A DNA stretch of 64,000 nucleotides from Leptofilum sp041748655 (GTDB lineage Bacteria > Chloroflexota > Anaerolineae > Promineifilales > Promineifilaceae): contig JBGTCV010000081.1 of the NCBI GenBank assembly GCA_041748655.1, positions 1-64,000 on the forward strand. The letters run 5' to 3'. Shown piece after piece: positions 27,481 through 36,435 of the stretch. Numbering within the stretch: the first letter of the stretch is position 1; every line of letters starts with the position of its first letter. The notes below the pieces were generated by a model that was not told the DNA's origin, did not search any database, and saw only the letters and a program-made list of their open reading frames with translations. The translations under genes and the position numbers were made by a program.

Positions 27481-27545
27481 AGCGCCGAAACGTGAAACGT
27501 GATGAGTACCTCACGTTTCACGTTTCACGCTTCACGTTTCACGAG
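27481..27545. repeat. GTGAAACGT repeat with inverted arms
   Basis: One CGTGAAACGTG copy followed by four CACGTTTCACG-type units in inverted orientation, located between the divergent GT genes at 27472 and 27599. The divergent promoters must lie in or beside it. Confidence 0.8.
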
Positions 27546-27598
27546 CCTTTTTTTGACAGGCGCAGCATCTTACCATACCATCCCCAGCCGGATAAAAT

Positions 27599-28870
27599 AT
27601 GCGCATTCTACACATTGTTCACCAATACCCACCCGACCACGTGGGCGGCACAGAATTGTATACCGTTTGGCTCACCCGCGCCTTGCAGCAGCAGGGGCAT
27701 GAGGTGGCGGTATTTCATCGCGCCAGCGGCACGGGCAGCGGCGTGGCGCAGCGGCAGGATGCGGGGGTAACGGTCTGGTCTGCCTGGGATGGCCCGATGA
27801 CGCCCAACGGCCGTTTCCGAGCCACCTTTCGCAGCACCCCTTTGCAGCAAGCGTTTGACCACGTTTTGGCCGAGACACGCCCCCAGCTTATCCATTTGCA
27901 GCATCTCATGGGGCTGCCCGTGAGCATCGCCAGCCAGCTTCAGCGCCTCGGGCTGCCCTACGTGGTGACGCTGCACGATTACTGGTACGGCTGCGCCAAC
28001 GCCCAACTCATTACCAATTACGACAACACGCTCTGCGCCGGGCCAAATGGCTGGCTCAACTGCGCCCGCTGCGCAATGGCCCGCGCCGAACGGCCCGATG
28101 TGGTCCTGGCCCGTCCCGTCATTGCACCGCTGTTTGCCGCGCGTCACTATCTTTTGCGACGGGTCCTGGCCAAAGCGGCAGCTATCATTGCCCCCTCCAG
28201 CTTTGTGCAGCAGCAGTATGCCGCGCTCGGCCTGCCGACACAGCAGATGCGGGTGGTGCGACACGGCATCGAACTGCCAGATGCGGTCAATCAACAACTT
28301 TTGCTGGAGAAACGGCCGTTCCCCCACCATCCCCTCAACATCAGCTACATCGGCGGCCTTTCGTGGCAAAAAGGGGTGCATTTGTTGGTAACGGCCGTTA
28401 ACCAGCTGCCGCCCGAATCAGCCCGGCTCACCATTTATGGCGACCCGGAACCATTCCCAGACTACGTGGCCCAACTCAAGCAGAGCGCCAATCCCCAGAC
28501 GATTCAGTTTGGCGACAGGCTGGCCCGGCAAAACCTGTGGCGCGTCCTGGCCCAAACCGACGTTCTGGTCGTGCCTTCGGTCTGGTATGAAACCTCCTCC
28601 CTCATTATTCAGGAGGCCCAGGCGGCTCGCGTGCCGGTGATTGCCAGCAACATTGGCGCTATCCCAGAAAAGGTGACGGCTGGCGTCGATGGCCTGCTGG
28701 TGCCGCCCAACGACAGCCAGGCGCTGCACGCCAGCCTGCACGGGCTGATCCAGCAGCCCGCCAGGCTTCGGGAACTGCGCGACAATATTCAGCCAGTGCG
28801 CAGCATAGCCCAGCATCTGGCCGAAATTGAGATGCTTTATGAAACGGCCGTAAAGCAAAAAAAATCCTAA
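27599..28870 (+). CDS. Family 4 glycosyltransferase
   Basis: 423 residues, GT-B fold. N-terminal HIVHQYPPDHVGGTELYTVW, a Cys-rich insertion near 135-165 (GCANAQ...CAGPNGWLNCARC) that is known from some GT4 enzymes and may bind metal, donor half from ISYIGGLSWQKGVHLLVTA (about 250), and donor loop VWYETSSLIIQEAQAARVP near 330-348. Probable EPS transferase; three or four ACGGCCGT sites. Confidence 0.92.
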   Translation: MRILHIVHQYPPDHVGGTELYTVWLTRALQQQGHEVAVFHRASGTGSGVAQRQDAGVTVWSAWDGPMTPNGRFRATFRSTPLQQAFDHVLAETRPQLIHLQHLMGLPVSIASQLQRLGLPYVVTLHDYWYGCANAQLITNYDNTLCAGPNGWLNCARCAMARAERPDVVLARPVIAPLFAARHYLLRRVLAKAAAIIAPSSFVQQQYAALGLPTQQMRVVRHGIELPDAVNQQLLLEKRPFPHHPLNISYIGGLSWQKGVHLLVTAVNQLPPESARLTIYGDPEPFPDYVAQLKQSANPQTIQFGDRLARQNLWRVLAQTDVLVVPSVWYETSSLIIQEAQAARVPVIASNIGAIPEKVTAGVDGLLVPPNDSQALHASLHGLIQQPARLRELRDNIQPVRSIAQHLAEIEMLYETAVKQKKS

Positions 28871-28994
28871 CATGCTAAAATAGCCATTTGGCCATAAAGT
28901 TTATGGGTCTGATTCATTTTGGGCACAATCATCTTCACAAATTTTTTATTGTAGCCACGGTTTTTTACCGTGTTATACGAGTTTTCAACTGATT

Positions 28995-29891
28995 ATGACA
29001 TCACAAACGAGCAAACCAATGATGGTGCAGACAGACCGTTTTGACAGCGACGAGCTGCAATCTTTGCCCGGCAAGCTGGTCGAGCTGTACCACTATCGCT
29101 ATCTTTTGCGCAATCTCGTCATTCGCGATCTCAAAATCCGGTACAAAAATTCAATTTTAGGCATCTTCTGGAGCTTGTTACACCCCTTGCTCATGATGAT
29201 GGTTTACACCATTCTGTTCACCATCCTCATTCCCAATGAAGGCGTCGAAAAATACCCGATTTTCATTTTGGTGGCGCTCATTCCCTGGCAGTTTCACACG
29301 GGCACGCTCAACGCCAGCGCCCAATCGATCACGGGCAACGCCTCCATCATCAAGAAGGTTTATTTCCCCCGCATTTTGCTGCCAATGGCCACCATGCTTT
29401 CCAATCTGGTAAACTTTTTGCTGGCATCCCTGGTGCTTTTGGTACTTCTTTTTGCTTTTGGCGTGGGGTTAAGCATTCACGCTTTGTGGATCCCCCTCAT
29501 CCTGCTGACCCAAATTACATTTTTGCTGGGGCTGAGTCTGATCGTGGCTACGTTGCAAACCTTTTACCGGGATATGGCGATGATTTTGGAGGTAGGGCTG
29601 CTGGCCTGGTTCTTCCTGACGCCCATTTTTTACCCATTCGAGCGGTTCGGTAACCAGGCCGAGCTGTGGGGACTGGTCTTTAATCCGGCCCGGCTGATGC
29701 GCTGGCTCAACCCGATGGCCTCGATTGTGGATGGATACCGCACGGTGCTGTGGGGGAATGTGGGCGGCAACGGGCCAGCTTCTATGGATCCGCTGGCGCT
29801 GCTGCGGACGTTTATTACGGCCGTTCTCTTCTTCATCATCGGCTACGTCGTTTTCAGCCGCTCAGAACACCTGTTTGGCGAAAAGTTGTAA
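28995..29891 (+). CDS. ABC-2 type polysaccharide export permease
   Basis: 298 residues with six predicted transmembrane helices from about 55 to 290 and the N-terminal amphipathic 'RDLKIRYKNSILGIFWSLLH' segment typical of Wzm/TagG permeases. It should move lipid-linked glycan across the inner membrane with an ATPase partner. No Wzt/TagH ATPase gene is adjacent: the next gene is an LCP protein. In the 124 bases upstream a CACGGTTTTTTACCGTG hairpin is visible. Confidence 0.93.
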   Translation: MTSQTSKPMMVQTDRFDSDELQSLPGKLVELYHYRYLLRNLVIRDLKIRYKNSILGIFWSLLHPLLMMMVYTILFTILIPNEGVEKYPIFILVALIPWQFHTGTLNASAQSITGNASIIKKVYFPRILLPMATMLSNLVNFLLASLVLLVLLFAFGVGLSIHALWIPLILLTQITFLLGLSLIVATLQTFYRDMAMILEVGLLAWFFLTPIFYPFERFGNQAELWGLVFNPARLMRWLNPMASIVDGYRTVLWGNVGGNGPASMDPLALLRTFITAVLFFIIGYVVFSRSEHLFGEKL

Positions 29892-29948
29892 AAAATAACG
29901 CCCAATCTGACGTAATCACTACCAAAACGCTACGACCTCGCTGCCGGG

Positions 29949-29978
29949 TTATTGGGGATTGCTTGACCATGTTATAAT
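29949..29978 (+). promoter_or_regulatory. Possible promoter of the LCP gene
   Basis: Perfect TATAAT at 29973-29978 with TTATTG 18 bases upstream. The expected start point would leave only a few bases before ATG 29989, so the transcript may be near-leaderless. Confidence 0.35.
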
Positions 29979-29988
29979 GCCCCCCGTT

Positions 29989-31578
29989 ATGAAAAAGGCA
30001 GAATTAAACACTATGTTTGTGAACCAAAAATTCGTTACAACTTATCTGCACTCGGTAACTTTACTGTTTTTTCTGGTGGCGCTTTTGCTGGCCAGCTGTA
30101 CCAATAGTCAGGCAGATGTCGTGCCCACGCTGGTGCCCACCGTTGGCATCCAAATTGCGGCCAACGACGCCAGCGCCATCAGCGCCACGCCCACACCAGC
30201 TGAAGTGACGCCCACAGCCACGGAGACCCGGGCCGCATCAGCCACGCCTGGCTCCAGCCCGACACAAGACGATAATACGGCCACTTTTACGCCGCGCCCC
30301 ACCAACACGGCCGTTCCCACTGCCACCCCCACCAGTCTGCCCCAAATCGACCCGGTTCTTACCATCTCTGCCCCAGAAAATTTGCTCGAAGGGATACCGA
30401 CCCCGTCAACGGCCGTTCCCACGGCCGTACCCACCTTTGAAATACCCCGCTCCACCACCAACATTTTGCTGCTGGGCAGCGATACGCCTATTGGCAGCAA
30501 CGACACCCGCACAGACACCATGATCATCGTCTCCATCAACCAGGATGGCCCCACTGCCTCGATGATTTCTTTGCCGCGTGACCTGTTCGTCTATCTACCC
30601 GGCAAAATAATGAACCGGCTCAACACCGCGCTGGCAACAGGCGGCGTCGATCTGCTTAAACAAACCATTTTGTACAATTTTGGCATTCCCATTCATTATT
30701 ACGCCCGCGTCGATTTCCAGGGGTTTGAAACGGCCGTAGATGCCATTGGCGGAGTCGATATTGCCGTGAGCTGCCGCCTACAAGATTGGCGGCTCATCTC
30801 GCCCGACCTGGACCCAGAAGATGAAGATAACTGGGAGCAGTTTGCCCTGGAGCCAGGCATTCACCACATGGATGGCGACACGGCGCTCTGGTTTGCTCGC
30901 TCCCGCCTCTCCACCAGCGACTTCGACCGGGGTCGCCGCCAACAGCAGCTGCTGCGCGGCCTGCTCAACCAGGGAGTGGATATCGGGCTGCTCTCTCAAT
31001 TCCCTTCACTTTGGGATGCCTACAAAACCAATGTGGAAACCGATTTGGATATCGGCCGTATGTTGCAGCTGGCTTCCCTGGCTCCCGCCATTCGCCAAAA
31101 CGGGGTGCAAAATTTGTATCTGGTACGCGGCATTGTCCCCTGGGAAACGGGCAGCGGCGCACAGGTGCATCTACCCGTCTGGGAAGGGGAAAACAATCTG
31201 GAGGAGACGTTTAGCCGCCTCTTCCGGGTACCGGCGCTAAATCGAGCCAATCGCCGACCCATCACCGTGGAAATTGTCAACGCCAGCGGCAACCCGAACA
31301 TGGCCCTGCTGGCGGCCGACAATCTGGCATGGTACGGCTTCGTCCCCGTCATTGGCGACGACGCCCCGCAAACGGAGCCAACCACCCAGATGCTGTATTA
31401 TCGTCCCAACTTCAAGGATTCGTTTGACTGGATGATTAGCTGGATTTTTGGCATGTACCGCAGCCAGATTCAATTGGCGGAGGCGGATGAGGTTGAATAC
31501 GAGTATCGGGTTATTTTGGGTGAGGATTATGACCCTTGCCTGAACCAGCTGTACCAACCGCAAGAATTTCTGGAATAA
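29989..31578 (+). CDS. LytR-CpsA-Psr (LCP) family lipoprotein
   Basis: 529 residues from ATG 29989. N-terminal signal with LLAS-C lipobox near 33-37, a T/P-rich linker (about 45-150), the LCP catalytic domain from NILLLGSDTPIGSNDTRTDT (about 155) through ISLPRDLFVYLPG to AVDAIGGVDI, and a C-terminal LytR_C domain near 420-470. LCP enzymes attach undecaprenyl-linked glycans to the cell wall or another acceptor. As the last gene of the locus beside the exporter it is a good candidate for the anchoring step. Confidence 0.92.
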   Translation: MKKAELNTMFVNQKFVTTYLHSVTLLFFLVALLLASCTNSQADVVPTLVPTVGIQIAANDASAISATPTPAEVTPTATETRAASATPGSSPTQDDNTATFTPRPTNTAVPTATPTSLPQIDPVLTISAPENLLEGIPTPSTAVPTAVPTFEIPRSTTNILLLGSDTPIGSNDTRTDTMIIVSINQDGPTASMISLPRDLFVYLPGKIMNRLNTALATGGVDLLKQTILYNFGIPIHYYARVDFQGFETAVDAIGGVDIAVSCRLQDWRLISPDLDPEDEDNWEQFALEPGIHHMDGDTALWFARSRLSTSDFDRGRRQQQLLRGLLNQGVDIGLLSQFPSLWDAYKTNVETDLDIGRMLQLASLAPAIRQNGVQNLYLVRGIVPWETGSGAQVHLPVWEGENNLEETFSRLFRVPALNRANRRPITVEIVNASGNPNMALLAADNLAWYGFVPVIGDDAPQTEPTTQMLYYRPNFKDSFDWMISWIFGMYRSQIQLAEADEVEYEYRVILGEDYDPCLNQLYQPQEFLE

Positions 31579-31609
31579 TGTCATGGTCAAGCACACTTCA
31601 AACAAAATT

Positions 31610-31705
31610 TTCACCGCAAAGAACGCAAAGAGCGCAAAGATTTCTCCTAAACCTCTCTGTGAAACTCTGTGTCTTCTCTGCGTAACTCTGTGTAGCTTGT
31701 TTTTG
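31610..31705. repeat. CGCAAAGAACGCAAAG / CTCTGTG-type repeat
   Basis: Direct units of CGCAAAGA followed by inverted-looking CTCTGTGAAACTCTGTG units, a dispersed repeat found again at 31915-31950, 39655-39785 and 52982-53015. It occupies the space after the LCP gene together with three ACGGCCGT sites (31748, 31796, 31875 region); no gene is seen in 31579-31966. Confidence 0.7.
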
Positions 31706-31823
31706 ACCATCACAGAATTTCTGGAATAAGCCAAATTTGCATTGCGAAAACGGCCGTTCGCAGGCATAATCCCCGCCTGAATGTGGCAGCCCAAACGGCC
31801 GTTCCCCCATAACCGTCCCTTTA

Positions 31824-31857
31824 GCGACAGGCCCATTCCCAGAGCCTGTCGCTTTTT
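31824..31857 (+). terminator. Intrinsic terminator of the polysaccharide locus
   Basis: Nine-base stem GCGACAGGC (31824-31832) with complement at 31844-31852, 11-base loop, then TTTTTCATTTTT. Well placed to end plus-strand transcription after the LCP gene. Confidence 0.75.
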
Positions 31858-31966
31858 CATTTTTAGCGGATGAAACGGCCGTAGCCTCAACAACCCATAA
31901 CGCATATCGAGAACACCCCTTCTCTGCGCCTCCGCGCCTCTGCGTTAAAAAACAGGAGAAGAGACC

Positions 31967-33295
31967 TTGAACGACAAACGCGAAATCTTCGGCTGGACCA
32001 TGTACGATTGGGCCAATTCCGCCTTCAGCACCACCGTCGTCACCGCCTTGCTAGGCCCCTACATCCTCGCGCTGGCCGAATCCAGCGATATCCCCCTGAT
32101 GCTTTTCGGGTTTCCCATCCAGCCCGCCGCCATCTTCCCCGCCGCCGCTTCCCTCTCTGTGCTGCTGCAAGTCTTCTTCCTGCCGCTGCTCGGCACCATC
32201 GCCGACTACACCAACCTCAAAAAACGAATGATGATGGCCTTTGCCTACACAGGGGCAATTACCACCATTTTGCTGTTTACCGTTCAGGCTGACATGCCCG
32301 TCCTGGGCACCAATGGTGCGGTACTTCTGGCCAGCGTGTTGGCCATCATCGCCAACCTCTGCTTTGGCGCGGCCATCGTTTTTTACAACGCCTTCCTGCC
32401 CGAAATCGCCTCGCCAGACCAGCGCGACGCCGTTAGCTCACGCGGCTTTGCCTACGGTTATCTGGGGGGCGGCCTGCTGCTGCTGGGCAACCTGGGGCTG
32501 CTCACCTTCATGGAAGATACCGCCCTGGCCGTGCGCATCAGCCTGGCCAGCGCTGGCGTCTGGTGGCTGCTTTTTACCTATCTCTTCCCCCAAAAGCGGC
32601 TAAAAGTACGCGACGCCGCCCGCCAGCTGCCGGAAGGCACCTCGCTTTTTTCCCACGGCATCCGCCAAATTCTGCACACACTGCGCGAACTGCGCCAGAA
32701 ATACCCCTCAACCCTCCATTACCTCATCGCCTACCTTATTTACAACGACGGCATCCAAACCGTCATTGTGGTGGCCACTGCCTTCGCCGCCGACGAGTTG
32801 GGCGTCGAAACCAGCAGCCTGCTGCTGCTGGTGCTGATGATTCAATTTGTGGCCTTTGCGGGGGCGTTTGGTTTTGGCTATTTGGCCCAGCGAATTGGAG
32901 CCAAGCGCTCCATCATGTTCAGCCTCGTCATCTGGTCTGCGCTGGTCATTTATGCTTACGCCTTCCTCACTAACGAAACGCAGCTTTTTGTGATGGGCTT
33001 CTTTGTCGCCATTGTACTGGGCGGTTCGCAGGCGCTTAGCCGCTCACTCTTCTCGCAAATGATTCCGGCCGACCATGAAGCGGAATATTTTGGCTTCTAC
33101 GAAATTAGCGAACGCGGCACCTCCTGGCTGGGGCCGCTAGCCTTTGCCGCCGCCGTACAGATTACCGGCTCGCAGCGCATTGCGATTGTTTCGCTCATCA
33201 TTTTCTTTGTGGTGGGGCTGATTCTGCTCAGCACGGTAGACGTGCGCAAAGCGATGCTGGACTCCGGTAACAACCCGGATGGCGTCGTTTTATAG
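31967..33295 (+). CDS. MFS transporter, UMF1/Atg22-like
   Basis: 442 residues from TTG 31967 with AGGAGAAGAG upstream. About 12 transmembrane helices. The N-terminal FGWTMYDWANSAFSTTVVTA is the signature of the UMF1 family (bacterial relatives of yeast Atg22, which exports amino acids from vacuoles). Substrate is unknown in bacteria. It converges with arfB, one base separating the two stops. Confidence 0.9.
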   Translation: MNDKREIFGWTMYDWANSAFSTTVVTALLGPYILALAESSDIPLMLFGFPIQPAAIFPAAASLSVLLQVFFLPLLGTIADYTNLKKRMMMAFAYTGAITTILLFTVQADMPVLGTNGAVLLASVLAIIANLCFGAAIVFYNAFLPEIASPDQRDAVSSRGFAYGYLGGGLLLLGNLGLLTFMEDTALAVRISLASAGVWWLLFTYLFPQKRLKVRDAARQLPEGTSLFSHGIRQILHTLRELRQKYPSTLHYLIAYLIYNDGIQTVIVVATAFAADELGVETSSLLLLVLMIQFVAFAGAFGFGYLAQRIGAKRSIMFSLVIWSALVIYAYAFLTNETQLFVMGFFVAIVLGGSQALSRSLFSQMIPADHEAEYFGFYEISERGTSWLGPLAFAAAVQITGSQRIAIVSLIIFFVVGLILLSTVDVRKAMLDSGNNPDGVVL

Positions 33296-33296
33296 C

Positions 33297-33728
33297 TTAA
33301 TTCCAATCCTGGCCGCGTTCTTTTTTGCGTTCGCCGCGCTTTTTCTTTTCTGCAATTCGCTTTTCCTGGGCGGCAGCGGAAGGTTTGGTGCGGCGGCGCT
33401 TTTTTTGTTTTTTCAGGGCGTTGGCAAGGAGTTGTTGGAAGAGGGAAACGGCCGTATCCCGGTTCCGATGCTGGCTGCGAGACGACTGCACATGCAGCTG
33501 CAACACCCCCTCCTTGTCCATTCGATTGGCCAGCTTCGTCAACAGCCGCTGGCGTACCTCGTCGGGCAGGCTGGGGGAGTTGGCCACGTCAAACAGCAGC
33601 GTTACCCGGGTGGCGCTCTTGTTTACGTGCTGCCCACCCGGTCCACTGCTGGTCGAGAAGCGAAAGTTCAACTCCGCCATCGGAATCTGCACCGTCTCAT
33701 TAATTGGAATCAATCGTTCATCGTCCAT
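33297..33728 (-). CDS. arfB: Alternative ribosome-rescue factor ArfB (YaeJ-like)
   Basis: 143 residues. RF-1-type domain with the GGQ motif at 31-33 (SSGPGGQHVNKSATRV), followed by a basic Lys/Arg tail (about 105-143) that in ArfB enters the empty mRNA channel. It hydrolyses peptidyl-tRNA on ribosomes stalled without a stop codon. Length and layout match ArfB rather than RF1/RF2, which have codon-recognition domains. Confidence 0.95.
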   Translation of the reverse strand: MDDERLIPINETVQIPMAELNFRFSTSSGPGGQHVNKSATRVTLLFDVANSPSLPDEVRQRLLTKLANRMDKEGVLQLHVQSSRSQHRNRDTAVSLFQQLLANALKKQKKRRRTKPSAAAQEKRIAEKKKRGERKKERGQDWN

Positions 33729-33773
33729 CGACTTTAGTATAGCACCAATCGCTGCGGTATAATTTTTCTAAAA

Positions 33774-33833
33774 AGTGGTTAGTGGCTGGTGGCTGGTAAG
33801 AAACAAACCACCAGCAACCAGCCACTAACCACT
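33774..33833. repeat. Long hairpin directly before the thioesterase start codon
   Basis: Twenty-four-base arms (33774-33797 and 33810-33833, one mismatch) of AGTGGTTAGTGGCTGG-type sequence, ending seven bases before ATG 33841. No Shine-Dalgarno site remains between hairpin and start. Confidence 0.85.
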
Positions 33834-33840
33834 CAAAACT

Positions 33841-34299
33841 ATGATCAAACAACCCAACTCCGACTACTGCTTCGTCTGCGGCCGTAACAACCCACATGGC
33901 CTGTACGTCACCTTTTACGACAACGGCCGTAACGAAGTCCACACTACCCACACCATCCCCGAAGCGTACCAGGGTTACCCCGGCATCGTCCACGGCGGCA
34001 TCGTCGCTGCTCTGCTGGATGAAGTCGTCGCCCGCGTGGCCATGATTGGCGACCCGCACCATTTCATGATGTCCGTCAAGCTGGAAGTGAAATACCGCCA
34101 CCCCGTGCCGACTGAGACTGAGCTAACGGCCGTTGGCCGCATCGTGCGGCTGCGCGGGCGGCTGGGCAAAGCCGTCGGCGAGATTCGCCTGCCCGACGGC
34201 ACCGTCGCCGCCGAAGCCGAAATGACCCTGGCCGACGTCCCCGCCGACATTCTGGCCAACGCCAACCTGGAGGCGCTTGGCTGGTATGTAGATGATTAG
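33841..34299 (+). CDS. PaaI-type hotdog-fold thioesterase
   Basis: 152 residues. Hotdog fold with YCFVCGRNNPHGL at 11-23, the catalytic-region HGGIVAALLDEVVARVA near 57-73, and VEVKYRHPVPTET-type strand near 82-93. It probably hydrolyses acyl-CoA thioesters. The stop codon TAG at 34297-34299 is also the first three bases of the adjacent mobile-like element, so the true original C-terminus may have been altered by the insertion. Confidence 0.88.
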   Translation: MIKQPNSDYCFVCGRNNPHGLYVTFYDNGRNEVHTTHTIPEAYQGYPGIVHGGIVAALLDEVVARVAMIGDPHHFMMSVKLEVKYRHPVPTETELTAVGRIVRLRGRLGKAVGEIRLPDGTVAAEAEMTLADVPADILANANLEALGWYVDD

Positions 34300-34440
34300 A
34301 CAATATCGGAAATAAGAACTGATCCGCAGATTAACGCAGATTTCGCAGATTTTTGGCCTTTAATCTGCGAGCGCCATTTGCGCCAATCTGCGAAATCTGC
34401 GGATTATTTTTTGACATAACGTTAATTCCAATAATGTCTA
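34297..34440 (+). mobile_element. MITE-like element, family B copy 1
   Basis: About 144 bases with imperfect terminal inverted repeats (TAGACAATATCGGAA and TTCCAATAATGTCTA) and a palindromic core of AATCTGCGAAATCTGCG units. A second copy in reverse orientation lies at 62963-63106, nearly identical over its length. No coding capacity, so movement would need a transposase in trans. Confidence 0.65.
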
Positions 34441-34456
34441 TTAAACTAAACGCACA

Positions 34457-34485
34457 TTGACAGGTTCGCCAGGCGTGTTTACGCT
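34457..34485 (+). promoter_or_regulatory. Possible promoter of the histidine kinase gene
   Basis: Perfect TTGACA at 34457-34462, 17-base spacer, TACGCT at 34480-34485; about 70 bases upstream of ATG 34558. The -10 matches poorly. Confidence 0.3.
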
Positions 34486-34557
34486 AACGATTGTGGACCA
34501 CGACCTTAACACAATTTATACGGCAGGGGTCCCCAATTCGCTTTACAATGAGGCTTC

Positions 34558-35973
34558 ATGAACCAGGCATACTCTAACGAACTTCGCTCCGATACAGCCA
34601 CCATCTTGATCCCGCTGATTGCTGGGGCAACCGCTTTGGCCACTATGATTGCCGGCATTGCCGATGAATCATTTCTCTCGGTCTGGCATTTTTGGCTGGG
34701 CATGGTGCTGTCCATTGCCAGCGGCTCGATCGGCTGGCGTTTCCTCAAAAGTGACCGGGCCATGAGCGGTACCGTCATTTTTACGGCCGTTCACCTCCTC
34801 ATCTTCTTTTTAATCATCTACAAAAACTGGACGCCCGGCAGCATGGTCCCCTACTTTATTGCCGTGCTCATTATCGCCAGCAGCATGTTCACCCAGCCCG
34901 ATTACGGCTTTATCACCTGGGGTTTCGCCACCGTGCTCACCGCCCTGGGCATCAGCCACCACACCAACACCACTACGGAGTTGGCGCAGCATCTGGCTGG
35001 CCCGCTTCTGGTCAATCTATTTGTGGCCGGTGCCGCCTACCTCTCGGCGTTGGAATGGCAGCTGGCTGTAGAATCCGTCAGTGCGCTGCACATCAAGGTG
35101 CAGCACCGGCGCGACGAACTGTTTGCCATTCAGGAAGAGCTAAGTCGGACCAACGCCCGGTTGCACAGCAGCAATGAAGAGCTGGAAAAAGCCCGGGCAA
35201 CGGCCGTTACCGAACGAGATCTGCGCACCCGCTTCATGAACCAGGTGAGCCACGAACTGCGCACCCCCATCAACACCATCGTCAACTTTGCCCACATTCT
35301 TAGCCAGGGTGAGTTGGGCGGCGTTAGCGAAAAACAGGTCGATTACCTGAGTCGCATCGAAAAATCTGGCTGGCACTCCATGAGCGTCCTCAACGATCTG
35401 CTCGATCTGGCCCAAATGAATGCGGGCGAATTCCGGCTTAAGCGGCAAAAGGTTGATTTAGCCGAGGTCTGTGAAGAAGCCATGAGCAGCGTACGCGGCC
35501 TGCTGCGCAATCCAGAAATTGCTCTGGTACGGGATTACCCTGAAGTCTGGCCCGACCTGTTCGTCGATCCCAAGCGGTTCCAGCAAGCCTTGCTCAATCT
35601 ACTGAGCAACGCCGCCAAATACACCGACGAAGGCCAAATCATACTGCGCGTACGTACTCATCAGCATACCGCCACCTTTGCCATCGAAGATACCGGCATC
35701 GGCATTCCCGAAGAACATCATGAAACTGTTTTCCAGGAGTTTCGCCAGCTGGATGAAACGTTTGCTCGCCAACGCATTGGCACCGGGCTGGGACTACCCA
35801 TCAGCCGCCACCTCATCGAACGTCACGGCGGCACGCTCACCGTCAGCAGCCGCGAGGGTCAGGGCAGCATCTTCACCATCACCCTGCCCCTGGCTGAAGC
35901 GGAAAGCAGCAATGGGACAGCCACGCCCCAGTCAACCACAGCCAGAGCCATTGCCCCAAAACGGCCGTTTTGA
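34558..35973 (+). CDS. Membrane sensor histidine kinase
   Basis: 471 residues. Six hydrophobic segments (about 12-165) form a membrane sensor with very short loops. A coiled coil (about 175-222) leads to the HisKA domain with phospho-acceptor His232 (NQVSHELRTP). The HATPase domain has NLLSNAAKY, DTGIGIPEEH and GTGLGLPISRHLIERHGG. The N-terminus may sense a membrane or small-molecule signal. The response regulator gene starts 30 bases downstream, and the molybdenum hydroxylase genes follow on the same strand. Confidence 0.93.
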   Translation: MNQAYSNELRSDTATILIPLIAGATALATMIAGIADESFLSVWHFWLGMVLSIASGSIGWRFLKSDRAMSGTVIFTAVHLLIFFLIIYKNWTPGSMVPYFIAVLIIASSMFTQPDYGFITWGFATVLTALGISHHTNTTTELAQHLAGPLLVNLFVAGAAYLSALEWQLAVESVSALHIKVQHRRDELFAIQEELSRTNARLHSSNEELEKARATAVTERDLRTRFMNQVSHELRTPINTIVNFAHILSQGELGGVSEKQVDYLSRIEKSGWHSMSVLNDLLDLAQMNAGEFRLKRQKVDLAEVCEEAMSSVRGLLRNPEIALVRDYPEVWPDLFVDPKRFQQALLNLLSNAAKYTDEGQIILRVRTHQHTATFAIEDTGIGIPEEHHETVFQEFRQLDETFARQRIGTGLGLPISRHLIERHGGTLTVSSREGQGSIFTITLPLAEAESSNGTATPQSTTARAIAPKRPF

Positions 35974-36003
35974 TACACTCTCCCCAGGTAAAATAGGAAA
36001 AAG

Positions 36004-36414
36004 ATGTCTATTCCATTAGCCAACGCCACTATCATACTCGTCGAAGATGATCCCAACGCCCAGCTTGTCGCGCTGGATTTACTGCGGATGGGCGGAGCCA
36101 ACCGCTGTTACTCCCGCCGCAGTGTCGATTCAGCCATCGCTTTTGCTGAAAAGCTGCCTCAGGTCGATCTTTTTTTGGTAGACATCAACATGCCCCAAAA
36201 AAGCGGCTTCGATCTGTTAGATGAAGTGCGTCGGCACGACCGCCTGCAAAAGGTGCTTGTTGTGGCCGTTAGCGCGGGCACGCTGGAACACGATACCGTC
36301 CGCATTCGCGAATTTGGCTTCGATGGTTTCCTCAGCAAGCCGCTGCGTGCCAGAGAATTTGCCAGCCAGGTGCAGCAAATTCTCAACGGCGTGCGCATTT
36401 GGGAAACGCGCTAA
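36004..36414 (+). CDS. Single-domain response regulator (CheY-like)
   Basis: 136 residues. Receiver domain with acidic pair D15/D16, phospho-acceptor D60 (LVDINMPQKSGF), S90 in the switch position and K112 (FLSKPLRA). There is no output domain, so it must act by protein contact or relay. It is the likely partner of the upstream kinase. Confidence 0.93.
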   Translation: MSIPLANATIILVEDDPNAQLVALDLLRMGGANRCYSRRSVDSAIAFAEKLPQVDLFLVDINMPQKSGFDLLDEVRRHDRLQKVLVVAVSAGTLEHDTVRIREFGFDGFLSKPLRAREFASQVQQILNGVRIWETR

Positions 36415-36435
36415 CTATTCTCAACTGGAGTTCAA

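Noticed and set aside
27481..27545. Possible CRISPR-like direct repeats (CACGTTTCACG)
   Set aside because: Units are about 10 bases with no regular unique spacers and no cas genes; a simple repeat explains them.
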